Shown here: piece by piece, positions 8,907-16,423 of the stretch
Layout: the number at the start of each line of letters is the position of its first letter
Numbering within the stretch: position 1 is the stretch's first letter
NCBI RefSeq assembly: GCF_001746835.1
Contig: NZ_CP016094.1
Span: 3,177,501-3,241,500, forward strand
Length of the DNA stretch: 64,000 bases
Direction of reading: 5' to 3'
From: Lacunisphaera limnophila
GTDB lineage: Bacteria; Verrucomicrobiota; Verrucomicrobiia; Opitutales; Opitutaceae
Notes under the pieces: generated by a model
What the model was told of the DNA's origin: nothing
What the model saw: the letters and a program-made list of their open reading frames with translations, nothing else
Database searches by the model: none
Program-made: the position numbers and the translations under genes

Positions 8907-8980
8907 GGGCGGGGTCTCCGAACCCCGCCTCGAACACGTTATCACAATCGAATAAGGCGGGATCAGCGATTCCGCCATAC
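8907..8980. repeat. REP-like bipartite palindromic element, copy 1
   Basis: The core GGCGGGGTCTCCGAACCCCG (8908-8927) is itself palindromic. It is followed after a spacer (TCGAACACGTTATCACAATCG) by a degenerate second palindrome, GGCGGGATCAGCGATTCCGC (8957-8976). Core, spacer and second arm line up with the element at 13896-13974. The remaining bases up to 9130 show only a small hairpin around 9104-9118 and no supportable gene. Confidence 0.7.
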
Positions 8981-9131
8981 AGCACAGAACGACATCGCTG
9001 CGGTGCCTCCACTCAACCCGTCCGGAGGCCGGGTTCCACCCCGAGGCACTGGTGCCAGCGGGGGAACATTACGCTAACATCACCGGCGGCAACCAGGGCG
9101 GTATGACCGCCGAGGTTGGATCGCGATCAAC

Positions 9132-9167
9132 AAAAAGCTCCGGCAACTCGTTGAATTGCCGGAGCTT
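9132..9167 (-). terminator. Rho-independent terminator of tRNA-Arg
   Basis: Perfect 12-bp inverted repeat (AAGCTCCGGCAA at 9135-9146, TTGCCGGAGCTT at 9156-9167) with a 9-base loop. Read leftward it is followed by a run of T (A9132-9136 on the + strand). It lies six bases beyond the tRNA 3' end. Confidence 0.85.
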
Positions 9168-9172
9168 GAAAG

Positions 9173-9249
9173 TGGTGCGGGCATAGGGAGTCGAACCCCA
9201 AACCTTCAGATTCGTAGTCTGACGCTCTATCCAGTTGAGCTATGCCCGC
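9173..9249 (-). tRNA. tRNA-Arg (anticodon ACG)
   Basis: Read leftward from 9249: acceptor GCGGGCA pairs with TGCCCGC; D arm GCTC/GAGC; anticodon stem TCAGA/TCTGA around loop CTACGAA (anticodon ACG); T arm TGGGG/CCCTA with loop TTCGACT; discriminator A and encoded CCA. Length is 77 including CCA. The ACG anticodon implies A34-to-inosine editing by TadA. Confidence 0.97.
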
Positions 9250-9349
9250 ACGAAGGAAGGGCGAATAAGCGAATTTCCCGGAGCAACAGCAAGCAGAATT
9301 TTAATGGGAAAACCCCGGTCGAAATTTTCGCGATGGGCGTAGGCAAAGG

Positions 9350-9982
9350 TCAGTCCGGCAGGCGCTTGACGCGGATGTGGCGGTAGCGGACGACGCTCTT
9401 GGGGTCGTGCGCCTGCAGGGCGAAGGTACCGGTGCCGAGTTTCCGCTCGAAGGCGGCGCCGGCCTGGGCGCCGGCGGGTTCCTTGTACTGCATCACGATC
9501 GTGTCATTCACCTTCACGGTCACCGTGTTGCCCTCAACGATGATGTGCTGGGTCCACCAGACGTTGTCCTGGGCGGCGACGAAGCCGACGCTGGCGAGGT
9601 CGTAGAGGCTGCCGGTTTTCTTCCAGTCGGACTGGGTGTTGTTGACCTGCGTTTCGAAGCCGGCCTGGGGCCAGTTGGTTTCCTGGTAGCGGGTGTGGAA
9701 GTAGATGCCGCCGTTCGCGCCGGGCTCGGTCATGACCTCGACCTTGAGCTCAAAATTTTTGAAGGGGACGGGATCGCCGGTATAAAACAGGTGGCAGCGC
9801 GGGCCGCGGGTGACGAAGGCGCCGTCCTCGATTTTCCAAGTGGCGGTGTTTTCGGTGGCGGGGGTCCAGCCGGCGAAGCTGGAGCCGTCCATGAGGCTGG
9901 TGAAGCCCTCCTCCGCCGCGGCGGCGAAGGCGGGGACGCTGACGAGCAGGGCGAGGGCGAACCGGAGGGGTAGGGGGCGCAT
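9350..9982 (-). CDS. Secreted DUF1080 (3-keto-disaccharide hydrolase-type) protein
   Basis: 210 residues from the ATG at 9982, chosen because it opens a clean signal peptide (MRPLPLRFALALLVSVPAFAAAA). The mature part is a single concanavalin-like jelly-roll of the DUF1080 family: FTSLMDGSSFAGWTP, WKIEDGAFVTRG, NFELKVEVMTEPGANGGIYF and a closing LQAHDPKSVVRYRHIRVK. This family is strongly expanded in Verrucomicrobiota and Planctomycetota. Some members hydrolyse 3-keto-glycosides, fitting polysaccharide or glycoside use in the periplasm. Substrate cannot be read from the sequence. It stands alone between the tRNA and hpf. Confidence 0.88.
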   Translation of the reverse strand: MRPLPLRFALALLVSVPAFAAAAEEGFTSLMDGSSFAGWTPATENTATWKIEDGAFVTRGPRCHLFYTGDPVPFKNFELKVEVMTEPGANGGIYFHTRYQETNWPQAGFETQVNNTQSDWKKTGSLYDLASVGFVAAQDNVWWTQHIIVEGNTVTVKVNDTIVMQYKEPAGAQAGAAFERKLGTGTFALQAHDPKSVVRYRHIRVKRLPD

Positions 9983-10025
9983 GGCCGCAGTGAAGACAGT
10001 CGAAGGGAGCGGGGCAAACGGAAAC

Positions 10026-10052
10026 AAAAAAAGGCCCGCGTTGCCGCGGGCC
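10026..10052 (-). terminator. Rho-independent terminator downstream of hpf
   Basis: GGCCCGCG (10033-10040), loop TTGC, CGCGGGCC (10045-10052). In the leftward direction a run of seven T follows (A10026-10032 on + strand). It sits 23 bases past the hpf stop. Confidence 0.85.
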
Positions 10053-10075
10053 GGAAAAATCGAGGCAGACGAGGC

Positions 10076-10453
10076 TCAGATCGCCTTCGGCAGTTCCACG
10101 CCGTCGAATTCGATCGGGCGCGGGTGGTTGCGTTTGTCCTTATGCTGGCCGTGGCGCTTGTGGAGGACGTGGTCGACCTTGTCGATCAGCAGGTCCACGG
10201 ACTTGTGCATCTCCTCGGACTCGGCCGAGCAGTTGATGTCGGGGCCCCGGACTTGGACGTGGGCCTTGGCGACGAACTTGTGCGCGTGGTCATGCTGGCG
10301 GTCGCACTCGAGTTCGACGCGGATCCTCACGATGTGCGTGTCGTGGCGAAACAGTCGCTCCATCTTCTCCTGCACAAAGGCTTTCAGCGAGGGAGTCAGA
10401 TCGAGGTGGATGCCGGTCACGATGACGTCGTGGGAGTTGTTGGTTTTGTTCAT
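10076..10453 (-). CDS. hpf: Short ribosome hibernation promoting factor (HPF/YfiA/RaiA)
   Basis: 125 residues. The ATG at 10453 follows a good ribosome binding site (AAGGAATAACC) and begins the conserved fold. Typical segments are VIVTGIHLDLTPSLKAFVQEKMERL, the strand RIRVELECDRQ, KFVAKAHVQVRGP and the helix SVDLLIDKVDHVLHKRHGQHK. The basic C-terminal helix end is what contacts 16S rRNA in this family. The length corresponds to short HPF without the dimerising C-terminal domain of long HPF. The role is stabilising inactive ribosomes in stationary phase. The gene is monocistronic with its own terminator. Confidence 0.93.
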   Translation of the reverse strand: MNKTNNSHDVIVTGIHLDLTPSLKAFVQEKMERLFRHDTHIVRIRVELECDRQHDHAHKFVAKAHVQVRGPDINCSAESEEMHKSVDLLIDKVDHVLHKRHGQHKDKRNHPRPIEFDGVELPKAI

Positions 10454-10670
10454 GGTTATTCCTTCGGTTGGACTGAAACAAAGGGCGTGGAGCGGGAGGG
10501 GGCTCCCGGCGTTCCTTGAGGGGGTTCCGATAGTGCGGGCCGTTGACCAACCGGGCCGAGCGACACTGGGAACAAGCACTTCATTCGACAAAGAGGATTA
10601 CTAGGCGGCATGGGCGGATTGGCAAATCTTCTCGGCTGCATATTCCGGGAAAATTATTGAACATGGGAGC

Positions 10671-11531
10671 ATGACCCATGCCGACGAGCCCCTGCCGCCG
10701 ACGATTCCGCCCCTGGTGAACCCGGCGGACCTGCCGGGTTGGGTCCTGCTCAGTGATGAGCGGCTGCTGGTGTTGGACAAGCCGGGCTGGCTGGTGGTGC
10801 ATCCCTCGAAGAACGGCCCGTGGTCGAGCCTGGCCGGGGCGGTGCGCGAAGGCTTGGGTATCGAAACCATCCGCTTTGTCTATCGGCTCGATCGGGAGAC
10901 ATCTGGAGTGGTACTTCTGGCGAAGGACGAGGCGACCGGCCGCCGGCTGGGCAAGGCGGTGCTGGCGCGCCGGATCGGCAAGGCGTACGTCACGATCCTG
11001 GAAGGGGAACTGCCAGGGCCGGTCACGGTGGACCAGTGGCTGGGGCCCGACCTGACCGCCGGGGTGTCGGTCAAACAACAGGTGGTCCCGGCCGGCACGG
11101 CCGGGGCGCAGGCGGCGACGACGGTCTTTCATCCGTTGGTGGTGCGCGGAGGCTGCACGCTGGCGGGGGTGGAGTTGGTGACGGGCCGCAAGCACCAGAT
11201 CCGGGCGCATGCCGCCTGGCTCGGCCATCGAGTGGTGGGGGACAAGCTCTACGGGCCGGATCCGCGGCTCTACCTGGAGTTCGCCGAGCAGGGCTGGACC
11301 GCGCGGCATTCGGCGCTGCTGCGATTCACGCGTCAGGCGTTGCATTGCGCGGCGATCGACCTGCGGCCGGCGCGGATGGATTACCTGCTGCGGGCGCCCT
11401 GGCCGGCGGACCTGGCGCGGTTTGCGGCGCGGGAGATGAGCCTGCCGGCGGTGGAGGCGGAGGCACTGATCGACGCGTTTATCGCGGAAAAGCTGCCCGC
11501 GCCGCCCGCAGGACAGCCGATAGAGTGGTGA
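10671..11531 (+). CDS. RluA-family RNA pseudouridine synthase
   Basis: 286 residues. After a 30-residue leader come the family motifs: LLVLDKPGWLVVHPS, the catalytic loop YRLDRETSGVVLLAKD (Asp in RLDRETSG is the nucleophile), GKAYVTILEG, and GRKHQIRAHAAWLGHRVVGD with KLYG. No S4 domain is seen at the N-terminus, so it is an RluA/RluC-catalytic-core type. It isomerises uridines in rRNA or tRNA; the exact site cannot be told. The 3' end overlaps the convergent carboxypeptidase-like gene by 53 bases. Confidence 0.92.
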   Translation: MTHADEPLPPTIPPLVNPADLPGWVLLSDERLLVLDKPGWLVVHPSKNGPWSSLAGAVREGLGIETIRFVYRLDRETSGVVLLAKDEATGRRLGKAVLARRIGKAYVTILEGELPGPVTVDQWLGPDLTAGVSVKQQVVPAGTAGAQAATTVFHPLVVRGGCTLAGVELVTGRKHQIRAHAAWLGHRVVGDKLYGPDPRLYLEFAEQGWTARHSALLRFTRQALHCAAIDLRPARMDYLLRAPWPADLARFAAREMSLPAVEAEALIDAFIAEKLPAPPAGQPIEW

Positions 11532-12228
11532 GGCGCTCCGCGAACGGCCGGGCGGAGGGCGTCTCGAGCGTGTAGTGCAACGGCCCGTGGTGATGCCGCA
11601 GGTAGATGGCCTCGGGCCAGGTATCGCGCAGGAGCGGATCGTTGATGGGCCGGATGATGCCGGGCTCGGCGGCCTCCCGCCCATCAATCACGGCGGCCGA
11701 CTCGATCGGGCCGTGGAGCCGGGCGGTCTCGATCATGACCGGGGCGAGGGACGGCTGGTTGAGGGCATTGAGTTCGTAGAGGTAGAAACCCTGCGCCTCC
11801 CAATCCTCGTGCAGGCAAATCACGAGGTCGAACTCGGGTTGGCGCTGTAACCAGCCGACATGGGCGCGGACCTCGGGGGACTGAGGTTCCTTGTAATCGC
11901 GGTTCAGGTCGGTGCCGGCGGCGTTCTCGCGGGTCTGCCGGAGGAATCCGGTGGGGTTGATGAGCGGGCACACGAACCAGGTGGCCGTGTCGTCGAAGAA
12001 GCCTGCTTCCATCAGGCTCAGCAAGGCCCAGGGCGGAGCCGGTTCGTCGCCGTGGATGCCGGCGGAAACGTAGATCCGGGGGCGGGTCGCCGCGGTGTGT
12101 TTGGTGTAGGCGATCAGCGGGTGGCCGTCGATCTCGCCAAAGGTCGTGGCCTCGAAACCGGCGCGGCGGGCCGCGGCGGCGAAACGCGGGGTGAAGACGG
12201 TGGGATCGAGCGGCAGGGGCGGGGCCAT
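11479..12228 (-). CDS. M14-type zinc carboxypeptidase / succinylglutamate desuccinylase-like hydrolase
   Basis: 249 residues from ATG 12228. Zinc-site motifs of the M14 superfamily are visible: SAGIHGDEPAP (His and Glu ligands), then PLINPTGF and GTDLNRDYKE, with a later His in CLHEDWEAQGFYLYE. No signal peptide is seen, so it probably acts in the cytoplasm. It could trim C-terminal residues or amides from small peptides or N-acyl amino acids. No neighbour indicates the substrate. The 3' end overlaps the pseudouridine synthase gene convergently. An upstream in-frame Met at 12294 adds only 22 low-quality residues. Confidence 0.8.
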   Translation of the reverse strand: MAPPLPLDPTVFTPRFAAAARRAGFEATTFGEIDGHPLIAYTKHTAATRPRIYVSAGIHGDEPAPPWALLSLMEAGFFDDTATWFVCPLINPTGFLRQTRENAAGTDLNRDYKEPQSPEVRAHVGWLQRQPEFDLVICLHEDWEAQGFYLYELNALNQPSLAPVMIETARLHGPIESAAVIDGREAAEPGIIRPINDPLLRDTWPEAIYLRHHHGPLHYTLETPSARPFAERLTTLSAVLRAARAAFPR

Positions 12229-12494
12229 GGGCTGGGGGCAGCTTGCGCGGCCGGGCACGGAGCACAAGCCAAGCAACGGAAGGGTTGGCCACAAAGAGGC
12301 ACAAAAAAGAGTTCTGCGCTGCGACGGGAATTAACCGCGCGCCTGTAGACGCATCGAGTGCTGCACTCGCTCCCTGTTTCTCGTGACTTTTTGTAGCCAT
12401 GCCTGCGTTGGGACAGGGCGATAGCCGTATCGCATGGGGCGCTGGCTCAGGTTTTGACACGGCCCGGCGCTTCGGCCTAGCTGACCGTTCTCCC

Positions 12495-13889
12495 ATGTCC
12501 AACGTCCGCGTCCGTTTCGCCCCCAGTCCCACCGGGTTCTTCCACATCGGCAGCGCCCGCACGGCCCTGTTCAACTGGCTTTATGCCCGGCACACGGGGG
12601 GCACGTTCGTCCTGCGGATCGAGGACACGGACCAGGCGCGCAACAGCGAGCAGTTCCTAAAGCTCATCTACGACAGCCTGACCTGGTTGGGCATGGATTG
12701 GGACGAGGGTCCGAACCCGGACGGGGTGGGCGAGCGCGGCGCGTTCGGTCCCTACCGCCAGAGCCAGCGCGGCGCCGTGTATGAGAAATACAAGCAGCAG
12801 CTTCTTGCCAGCGGCCGCGCCTACGAGAAGGACGGGGCGATCTGGTTCAAGCTGCTGGGCGAGCGCTACACGATCTTCGACGACCACCGGAAAAAAGAAG
12901 TCGAGAAGGTGAAGACCGCCCCCGTGTTGATCGACGACAAGATCCGCGGCCAGGTCGAGCGGCAGGAGGACGAGGATTTCGTGATATTCCGCTCGGACGG
13001 CAACCCGGTGTTTCATTTCGTGAACGTAGTCGACGACATCGAGATGAAGATCTCGCACGTCATCCGCGGCGAGGACCACCTGTCCAACACGAGCAAGCAC
13101 GTGCGGCTGTACGAGGGTTTCGGCGTGGCCGCGCCGGTGTTCGCGCACATCCCGCTGATCCTGAAGTCGCCCGAGATGGGGCAGGGCAAGATGTCGAAGC
13201 GGGACAAGGGGGCGCTGATCGAGGAATACCAGCAGCGTTATTTCCTGCCCGAGGCGCTGGTGAACTACCTCTCCCTGCTCGGCTGGAACCCGGGCGACGA
13301 CCGGGAGAAAATGCCGATCGCCGACATCATCCGCTTGTTCGACCTGCCGGCGGTGAACCAGAGCAATGCGAAGTTCGACGGGAAGAAGCTGGCGAACATG
13401 AACATGGTTTACCTGCTGGAGCAGCCGGCCGACCGGTTCGTGGCCTTGGCGAAGGATTGCTTCACGAAGCAGCCCGCCGGGACGTCGGTCATGGCGGACG
13501 AGACTTACTTCCGGACGATCATGCTGCTGGCGCAGCCGAAGATCAAATCGGTGGACGAGCTGGGAGCGTACACGGTCTATTTCTTCACGGAAGATTTCCC
13601 GGTCGATGCCAAGGTGAAGGACAAGGTCATGGCCAAGGGGGAGCCGAAGGTGCGCCTGGCGGAGTTGATCGCGGCGATACCGGGCATGGATTTCGCCAGC
13701 GACGCCACGGTGGAGGCCGGCATCAAGGCGCTCGCCGAGGGCAAGGGCCTGGGCTTCGGTGATTATCAGGCCGTCGCGCGCCTGGCGGTCACCGGCACCA
13801 ACGCCGGCCCGAGCATCACGGCGATCTTCCGCGTGCTGGGGAAGGACAAGGTGCTGGCGCGCCTGAGCCGTTTCGCGGCGACGGCGTGA
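12495..13889 (+). CDS. gltX: Glutamyl-tRNA synthetase
   Basis: 464 residues beginning at ATG 12495, immediately before the conserved [20 protein letters not shown] segment (HIGH-type motif HIGS). The class I second motif is KMSKRDKG. The intervening catalytic domain and the all-helical C-terminal anticodon domain (discriminating bacterial GluRS layout) are complete. It charges tRNA-Glu; because glnS is also present in this window, it need not be non-discriminating. An upstream in-frame Met (12399) would add 32 residues of no family resemblance and is rejected. It is followed by a large perfect palindrome. Confidence 0.95.
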   Translation: MSNVRVRFAPSPTGFFHIGSARTALFNWLYARHTGGTFVLRIEDTDQARNSEQFLKLIYDSLTWLGMDWDEGPNPDGVGERGAFGPYRQSQRGAVYEKYKQQLLASGRAYEKDGAIWFKLLGERYTIFDDHRKKEVEKVKTAPVLIDDKIRGQVERQEDEDFVIFRSDGNPVFHFVNVVDDIEMKISHVIRGEDHLSNTSKHVRLYEGFGVAAPVFAHIPLILKSPEMGQGKMSKRDKGALIEEYQQRYFLPEALVNYLSLLGWNPGDDREKMPIADIIRLFDLPAVNQSNAKFDGKKLANMNMVYLLEQPADRFVALAKDCFTKQPAGTSVMADETYFRTIMLLAQPKIKSVDELGAYTVYFFTEDFPVDAKVKDKVMAKGEPKVRLAELIAAIPGMDFASDATVEAGIKALAEGKGLGFGDYQAVARLAVTGTNAGPSITAIFRVLGKDKVLARLSRFAATA

Positions 13890-13895
13890 AATTAT

Positions 13896-13974
13896 GTAGG
13901 GCGGGGTCGCCGAACCCCGCCTTCGTTCGAACGTGATATCGCCTTCGAGGCGGGGTTCGGCGACCCCGCCCTAC
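13896..13974. repeat. REP-like bipartite palindromic element, copy 2 (perfect 27-bp arms)
   Basis: The arms 13896-13922 and 13948-13974 are exact reverse complements. Each arm is itself a palindrome with core GGCGGGGTCGCCGAACCCCG, so the DNA can form one long or two short hairpins. The 25-base spacer includes TTCGAACGTGATATCGCCTTCG, similar to copy 1. It lies between the convergent gltX and cheR ends and could also serve as a bidirectional terminator. Confidence 0.85.
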
Positions 13975-14038
13975 ACCCAGCAGATCTCGCTCAGGGATTT
14001 CACGGCATGGCGCTCCGTGGTCGAGGCGAACCGTGCGC

Positions 14039-14914
14039 TCAGAAGCCGACGGCGGACTTCGGGGGCGTCGCCTGGTAGCAGGTGGTGCGCTCGTGCGTCA
14101 CCGGCGTGAAGATGTCGGTGACGGTCAGGGCGGACTCGGCGCCGCCGAGGAAGAAGTAGCCGTCGGGGGCGAGGTTCTTGAGCGCGTTCTGCATGATCTG
14201 GCGCTTGGTCTCGACCGTGAAATAGATCAGGACATAGCGCATGAAGATCAGGTCGAACTTGGAGAAGAAGGACCAGGGCCGGATCAGATTCAGTTCGCGA
14301 AACTCCACCTTGGCCTTGATGGCATCGGCCAGGTGCCAGCCATCGCTTTTTTGGCGGAAGTATTTGACGAGGTAGGACGCAGGCAGCCCGCGATTGACCT
14401 CGATCTGCGAGTAGATGCCGCGGCGGGCCTTGTTCACGACGGTGGGGGAAAGGTCGGTGCCGATGATCCGCACCTGCCAGTCCTGGAGCTGCGGGAAATG
14501 CTCGGTGAGGAGCATGGCGAGGCTGTAGGCCTCCTGACCGGTGGAGCTGGCGGCGGACCAGAGCGTGAGTTTCTTCTCGGCGGCGCGCGCGGCAATGAGT
14601 TTGGGCAGGACGTGCTTGCGCAGCGTCTCGAAGGGATGGATGTCGCGGAAGAAGAGCGTCTCGTTGGTCGTGAGGGCGTCGATGATCGCGGGCGTGACCA
14701 GGTGCGCGAAGCTTTGCTCGGACCGGATCTGTTCGACGAGGCCGTTGACACTCGCGTGATTGTGCCGGGTGGCGAGGCTGGCCAGGCGGGTCTCCACGAG
14801 GTATTCCTTGCCAGCCTCGAGGGAGATGGCGGCTTCACGCTGGAGCAGCTCGGCCACGAACCGGAAGTTGGAGGCACTCAGGGGGGTGGCGACGTCGGTG
14901 AGAAAATCTGCCAT
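14039..14914 (-). CDS. cheR: Chemotaxis receptor methyltransferase CheR
   Basis: 291 residues. There is an N-terminal helical domain (1-75), then an SAM-dependent methyltransferase domain with SAASSTGQEAYSLAMLL (motif I, SAM binding), IIGTDLSPTVVNKARRGIY and FDLIFMRYVLIYF. It methylates glutamates on chemoreceptors; the most likely substrate is the receptor encoded upstream at 16424-19663. That receptor lacks a C-terminal NWETF-type CheR tether. It is the last gene of the leftward chemotaxis operon, three bases after cheB. Confidence 0.95.
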   Translation of the reverse strand: MADFLTDVATPLSASNFRFVAELLQREAAISLEAGKEYLVETRLASLATRHNHASVNGLVEQIRSEQSFAHLVTPAIIDALTTNETLFFRDIHPFETLRKHVLPKLIAARAAEKKLTLWSAASSTGQEAYSLAMLLTEHFPQLQDWQVRIIGTDLSPTVVNKARRGIYSQIEVNRGLPASYLVKYFRQKSDGWHLADAIKAKVEFRELNLIRPWSFFSKFDLIFMRYVLIYFTVETKRQIMQNALKNLAPDGYFFLGGAESALTVTDIFTPVTHERTTCYQATPPKSAVGF

Positions 14915-14917
14915 GGT

Positions 14918-15997
14918 TCAGGCGGGGACAAGGGTGAGCTGACGAGAGATCTGGGGGGCGATTTCCCCGAGGGGCAGGATGCAGCGGGTGAGGCCCGCGT
15001 GGGCGACGGCGCCGGGCATGCCCCAGACGATGGAGCTGGCTTCGTCCTGGAGGATGATGGAGCCGCCGGCCTCGTGGATGTGTTCACAGCCGCGCAGACC
15101 GTCATGGCCCATGCCGGTCATGACCACGGCGAGGACGTGGCCACCGGCGACCGCGGCGGCGGAGCGGAAAAGGACGTCGGCGGCCGGCCGGCAGGAGTTT
15201 TCCGGCGGGGTATCGAGCAGGCGGCAGACCAGGTCGCCGGCGGGTAGGCGTTCCAGCGCCAAATGGCGGCCGCCCGGGGCGAGGTAGGCGTGGCCGGCCT
15301 GCAGGATATCGCCTTCCGCGGCCTCCTTGCAGCGGAGATGCGGGGAGAGCGTGTCGAGCCGGTGGGCGAGGGTCTCGGTGAAGAGGGGGGGCATGTGCTG
15401 CACGATGGCGACCGGAACCGGGACGGGCCGGGTCAGGCCGGAGAAGACCTTGCACAGGGCGTTCGGGCCGCCGGTCGAAGTCGCGATCACCAGCAGTTCG
15501 GCCCCGCCCGCGGGACCATGCGGGCAGGCGGCGCCCGGACGGGTGCTGGCGGCGTGGCCGGGGGTGGCGGGGACCGGAGCCGGCGAGGCGATGCGGCAAT
15601 GGGCGTGGATGCGCGGGAGCAGGTCGTGTTGGAGCAGCGCGATGCTCTGTTCGAGATTGGCGACGTCGGAGGGTTTCGTGACGTAGTCGCTGGCGCCGGC
15701 GGCGAGGGCATCGAGGGTGGCGACGGCGCCGCGGCGGGTGGCGAGCGAGAGCATGATGACCGGCAGCCGGGGATGGGTGCGGCGGATTTCACGCAGCGTG
15801 GCGAGGCCGTCGAGTTCGGGCATCTCCATGTCCAGGGTCACGAAGTCGGGATTCACCTGCGTGAGTTTCTGCAGCGCGATCCGCCCGTTGGCGGCGCTGC
15901 CGGCGACCTCGATGGCCGGGTCGGACTCGAGCACCGTGGCGACGAGCCGGCGCATGACGACGGCATCATCCACGACAAGGGCGCGCAGCTTGGGCAT
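14918..15997 (-). CDS. cheB: Chemotaxis methylesterase/deamidase CheB
   Basis: 359 residues. Receiver domain 1-125 with phospho-acceptor Asp56 (FVTLDMEMPELDG) and Lys in VTKPSD. A Pro/Ala linker is followed by the methylesterase domain with the catalytic triad: Ser in ATSTGGP, His in VQHMP and Asp in MTGMGHDG. It removes methyl groups from receptors when phosphorylated by CheA, opposing CheR. It sits between cheR and a cheY in the operon with spacing of 3 and 12 bases. Confidence 0.96.
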   Translation of the reverse strand: MPKLRALVVDDAVVMRRLVATVLESDPAIEVAGSAANGRIALQKLTQVNPDFVTLDMEMPELDGLATLREIRRTHPRLPVIMLSLATRRGAVATLDALAAGASDYVTKPSDVANLEQSIALLQHDLLPRIHAHCRIASPAPVPATPGHAASTRPGAACPHGPAGGAELLVIATSTGGPNALCKVFSGLTRPVPVPVAIVQHMPPLFTETLAHRLDTLSPHLRCKEAAEGDILQAGHAYLAPGGRHLALERLPAGDLVCRLLDTPPENSCRPAADVLFRSAAAVAGGHVLAVVMTGMGHDGLRGCEHIHEAGGSIILQDEASSIVWGMPGAVAHAGLTRCILPLGEIAPQISRQLTLVPA

Positions 15998-16009
15998 GGC
16001 CGGGCGGAT

Positions 16010-16381
16010 TTAGAGGACCAAACCGAGGAGGCGCAGCTTGTCGGCGAACATTTCCCCATCAAGCGGCTTCATGAGGTAGTCGTCCGCGCCGGCGGAGAGG
16101 GCCTCGATGACGCCATCCTGGGTGCTGTTGGCCGTGACCATCATGATCTTCATGCCGTCGTACCGCGGCTCGGTGCGGATGGCCTTGAGGAGCTCGAGGC
16201 CGTTCATGCGGGGCATGTCCCAGTCGAGGAGGGCGGCGTCGAAGGGGGTCACCTGTTCCTCGAGCCGGGCCAGGGCTTCCAGGCCGTCGGCGGCCTCGAC
16301 CGTCTCCCCCTGGATGTCCTGAGCATAGGAGCAGAGCAAGCTCCGCATGGTTTTTGAGTCGTCAACGATCAGGAGGCGCAT
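16010..16381 (-). CDS. cheY: CheY-type single-domain response regulator (second in operon)
   Basis: 123 residues, a receiver domain only. Acidic pocket DD at residues 7-8, phospho-acceptor Asp53 (ALLDWDMPRMNG), Thr/Ala switch in MMVTANS and conserved Lys in DDYLMKPL. It accepts phosphate from CheA and either carries it to the flagellar switch or acts as a phosphate sink, since a second CheY is encoded upstream of cheA and no CheZ/CheC/CheX phosphatase is in the cluster. Located between the receptor gene and cheB. Confidence 0.93.
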   Translation of the reverse strand: MRLLIVDDSKTMRSLLCSYAQDIQGETVEAADGLEALARLEEQVTPFDAALLDWDMPRMNGLELLKAIRTEPRYDGMKIMMVTANSTQDGVIEALSAGADDYLMKPLDGEMFADKLRLLGLVL

Positions 16382-16423
16382 GGGACGGTGGGTTGAGGGC
16401 GGGAGGAGGCGGTGGGAGCCGGG

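Noticed and set aside
12399-12494. Upstream Met start of gltX and a TTGACA at 12454-12459 as a promoter
   Set aside because: The extra 32 residues do not resemble GluRS. The TTGACA box has no credible -10 partner (CTAGCT at 17 bases), so no promoter is called.
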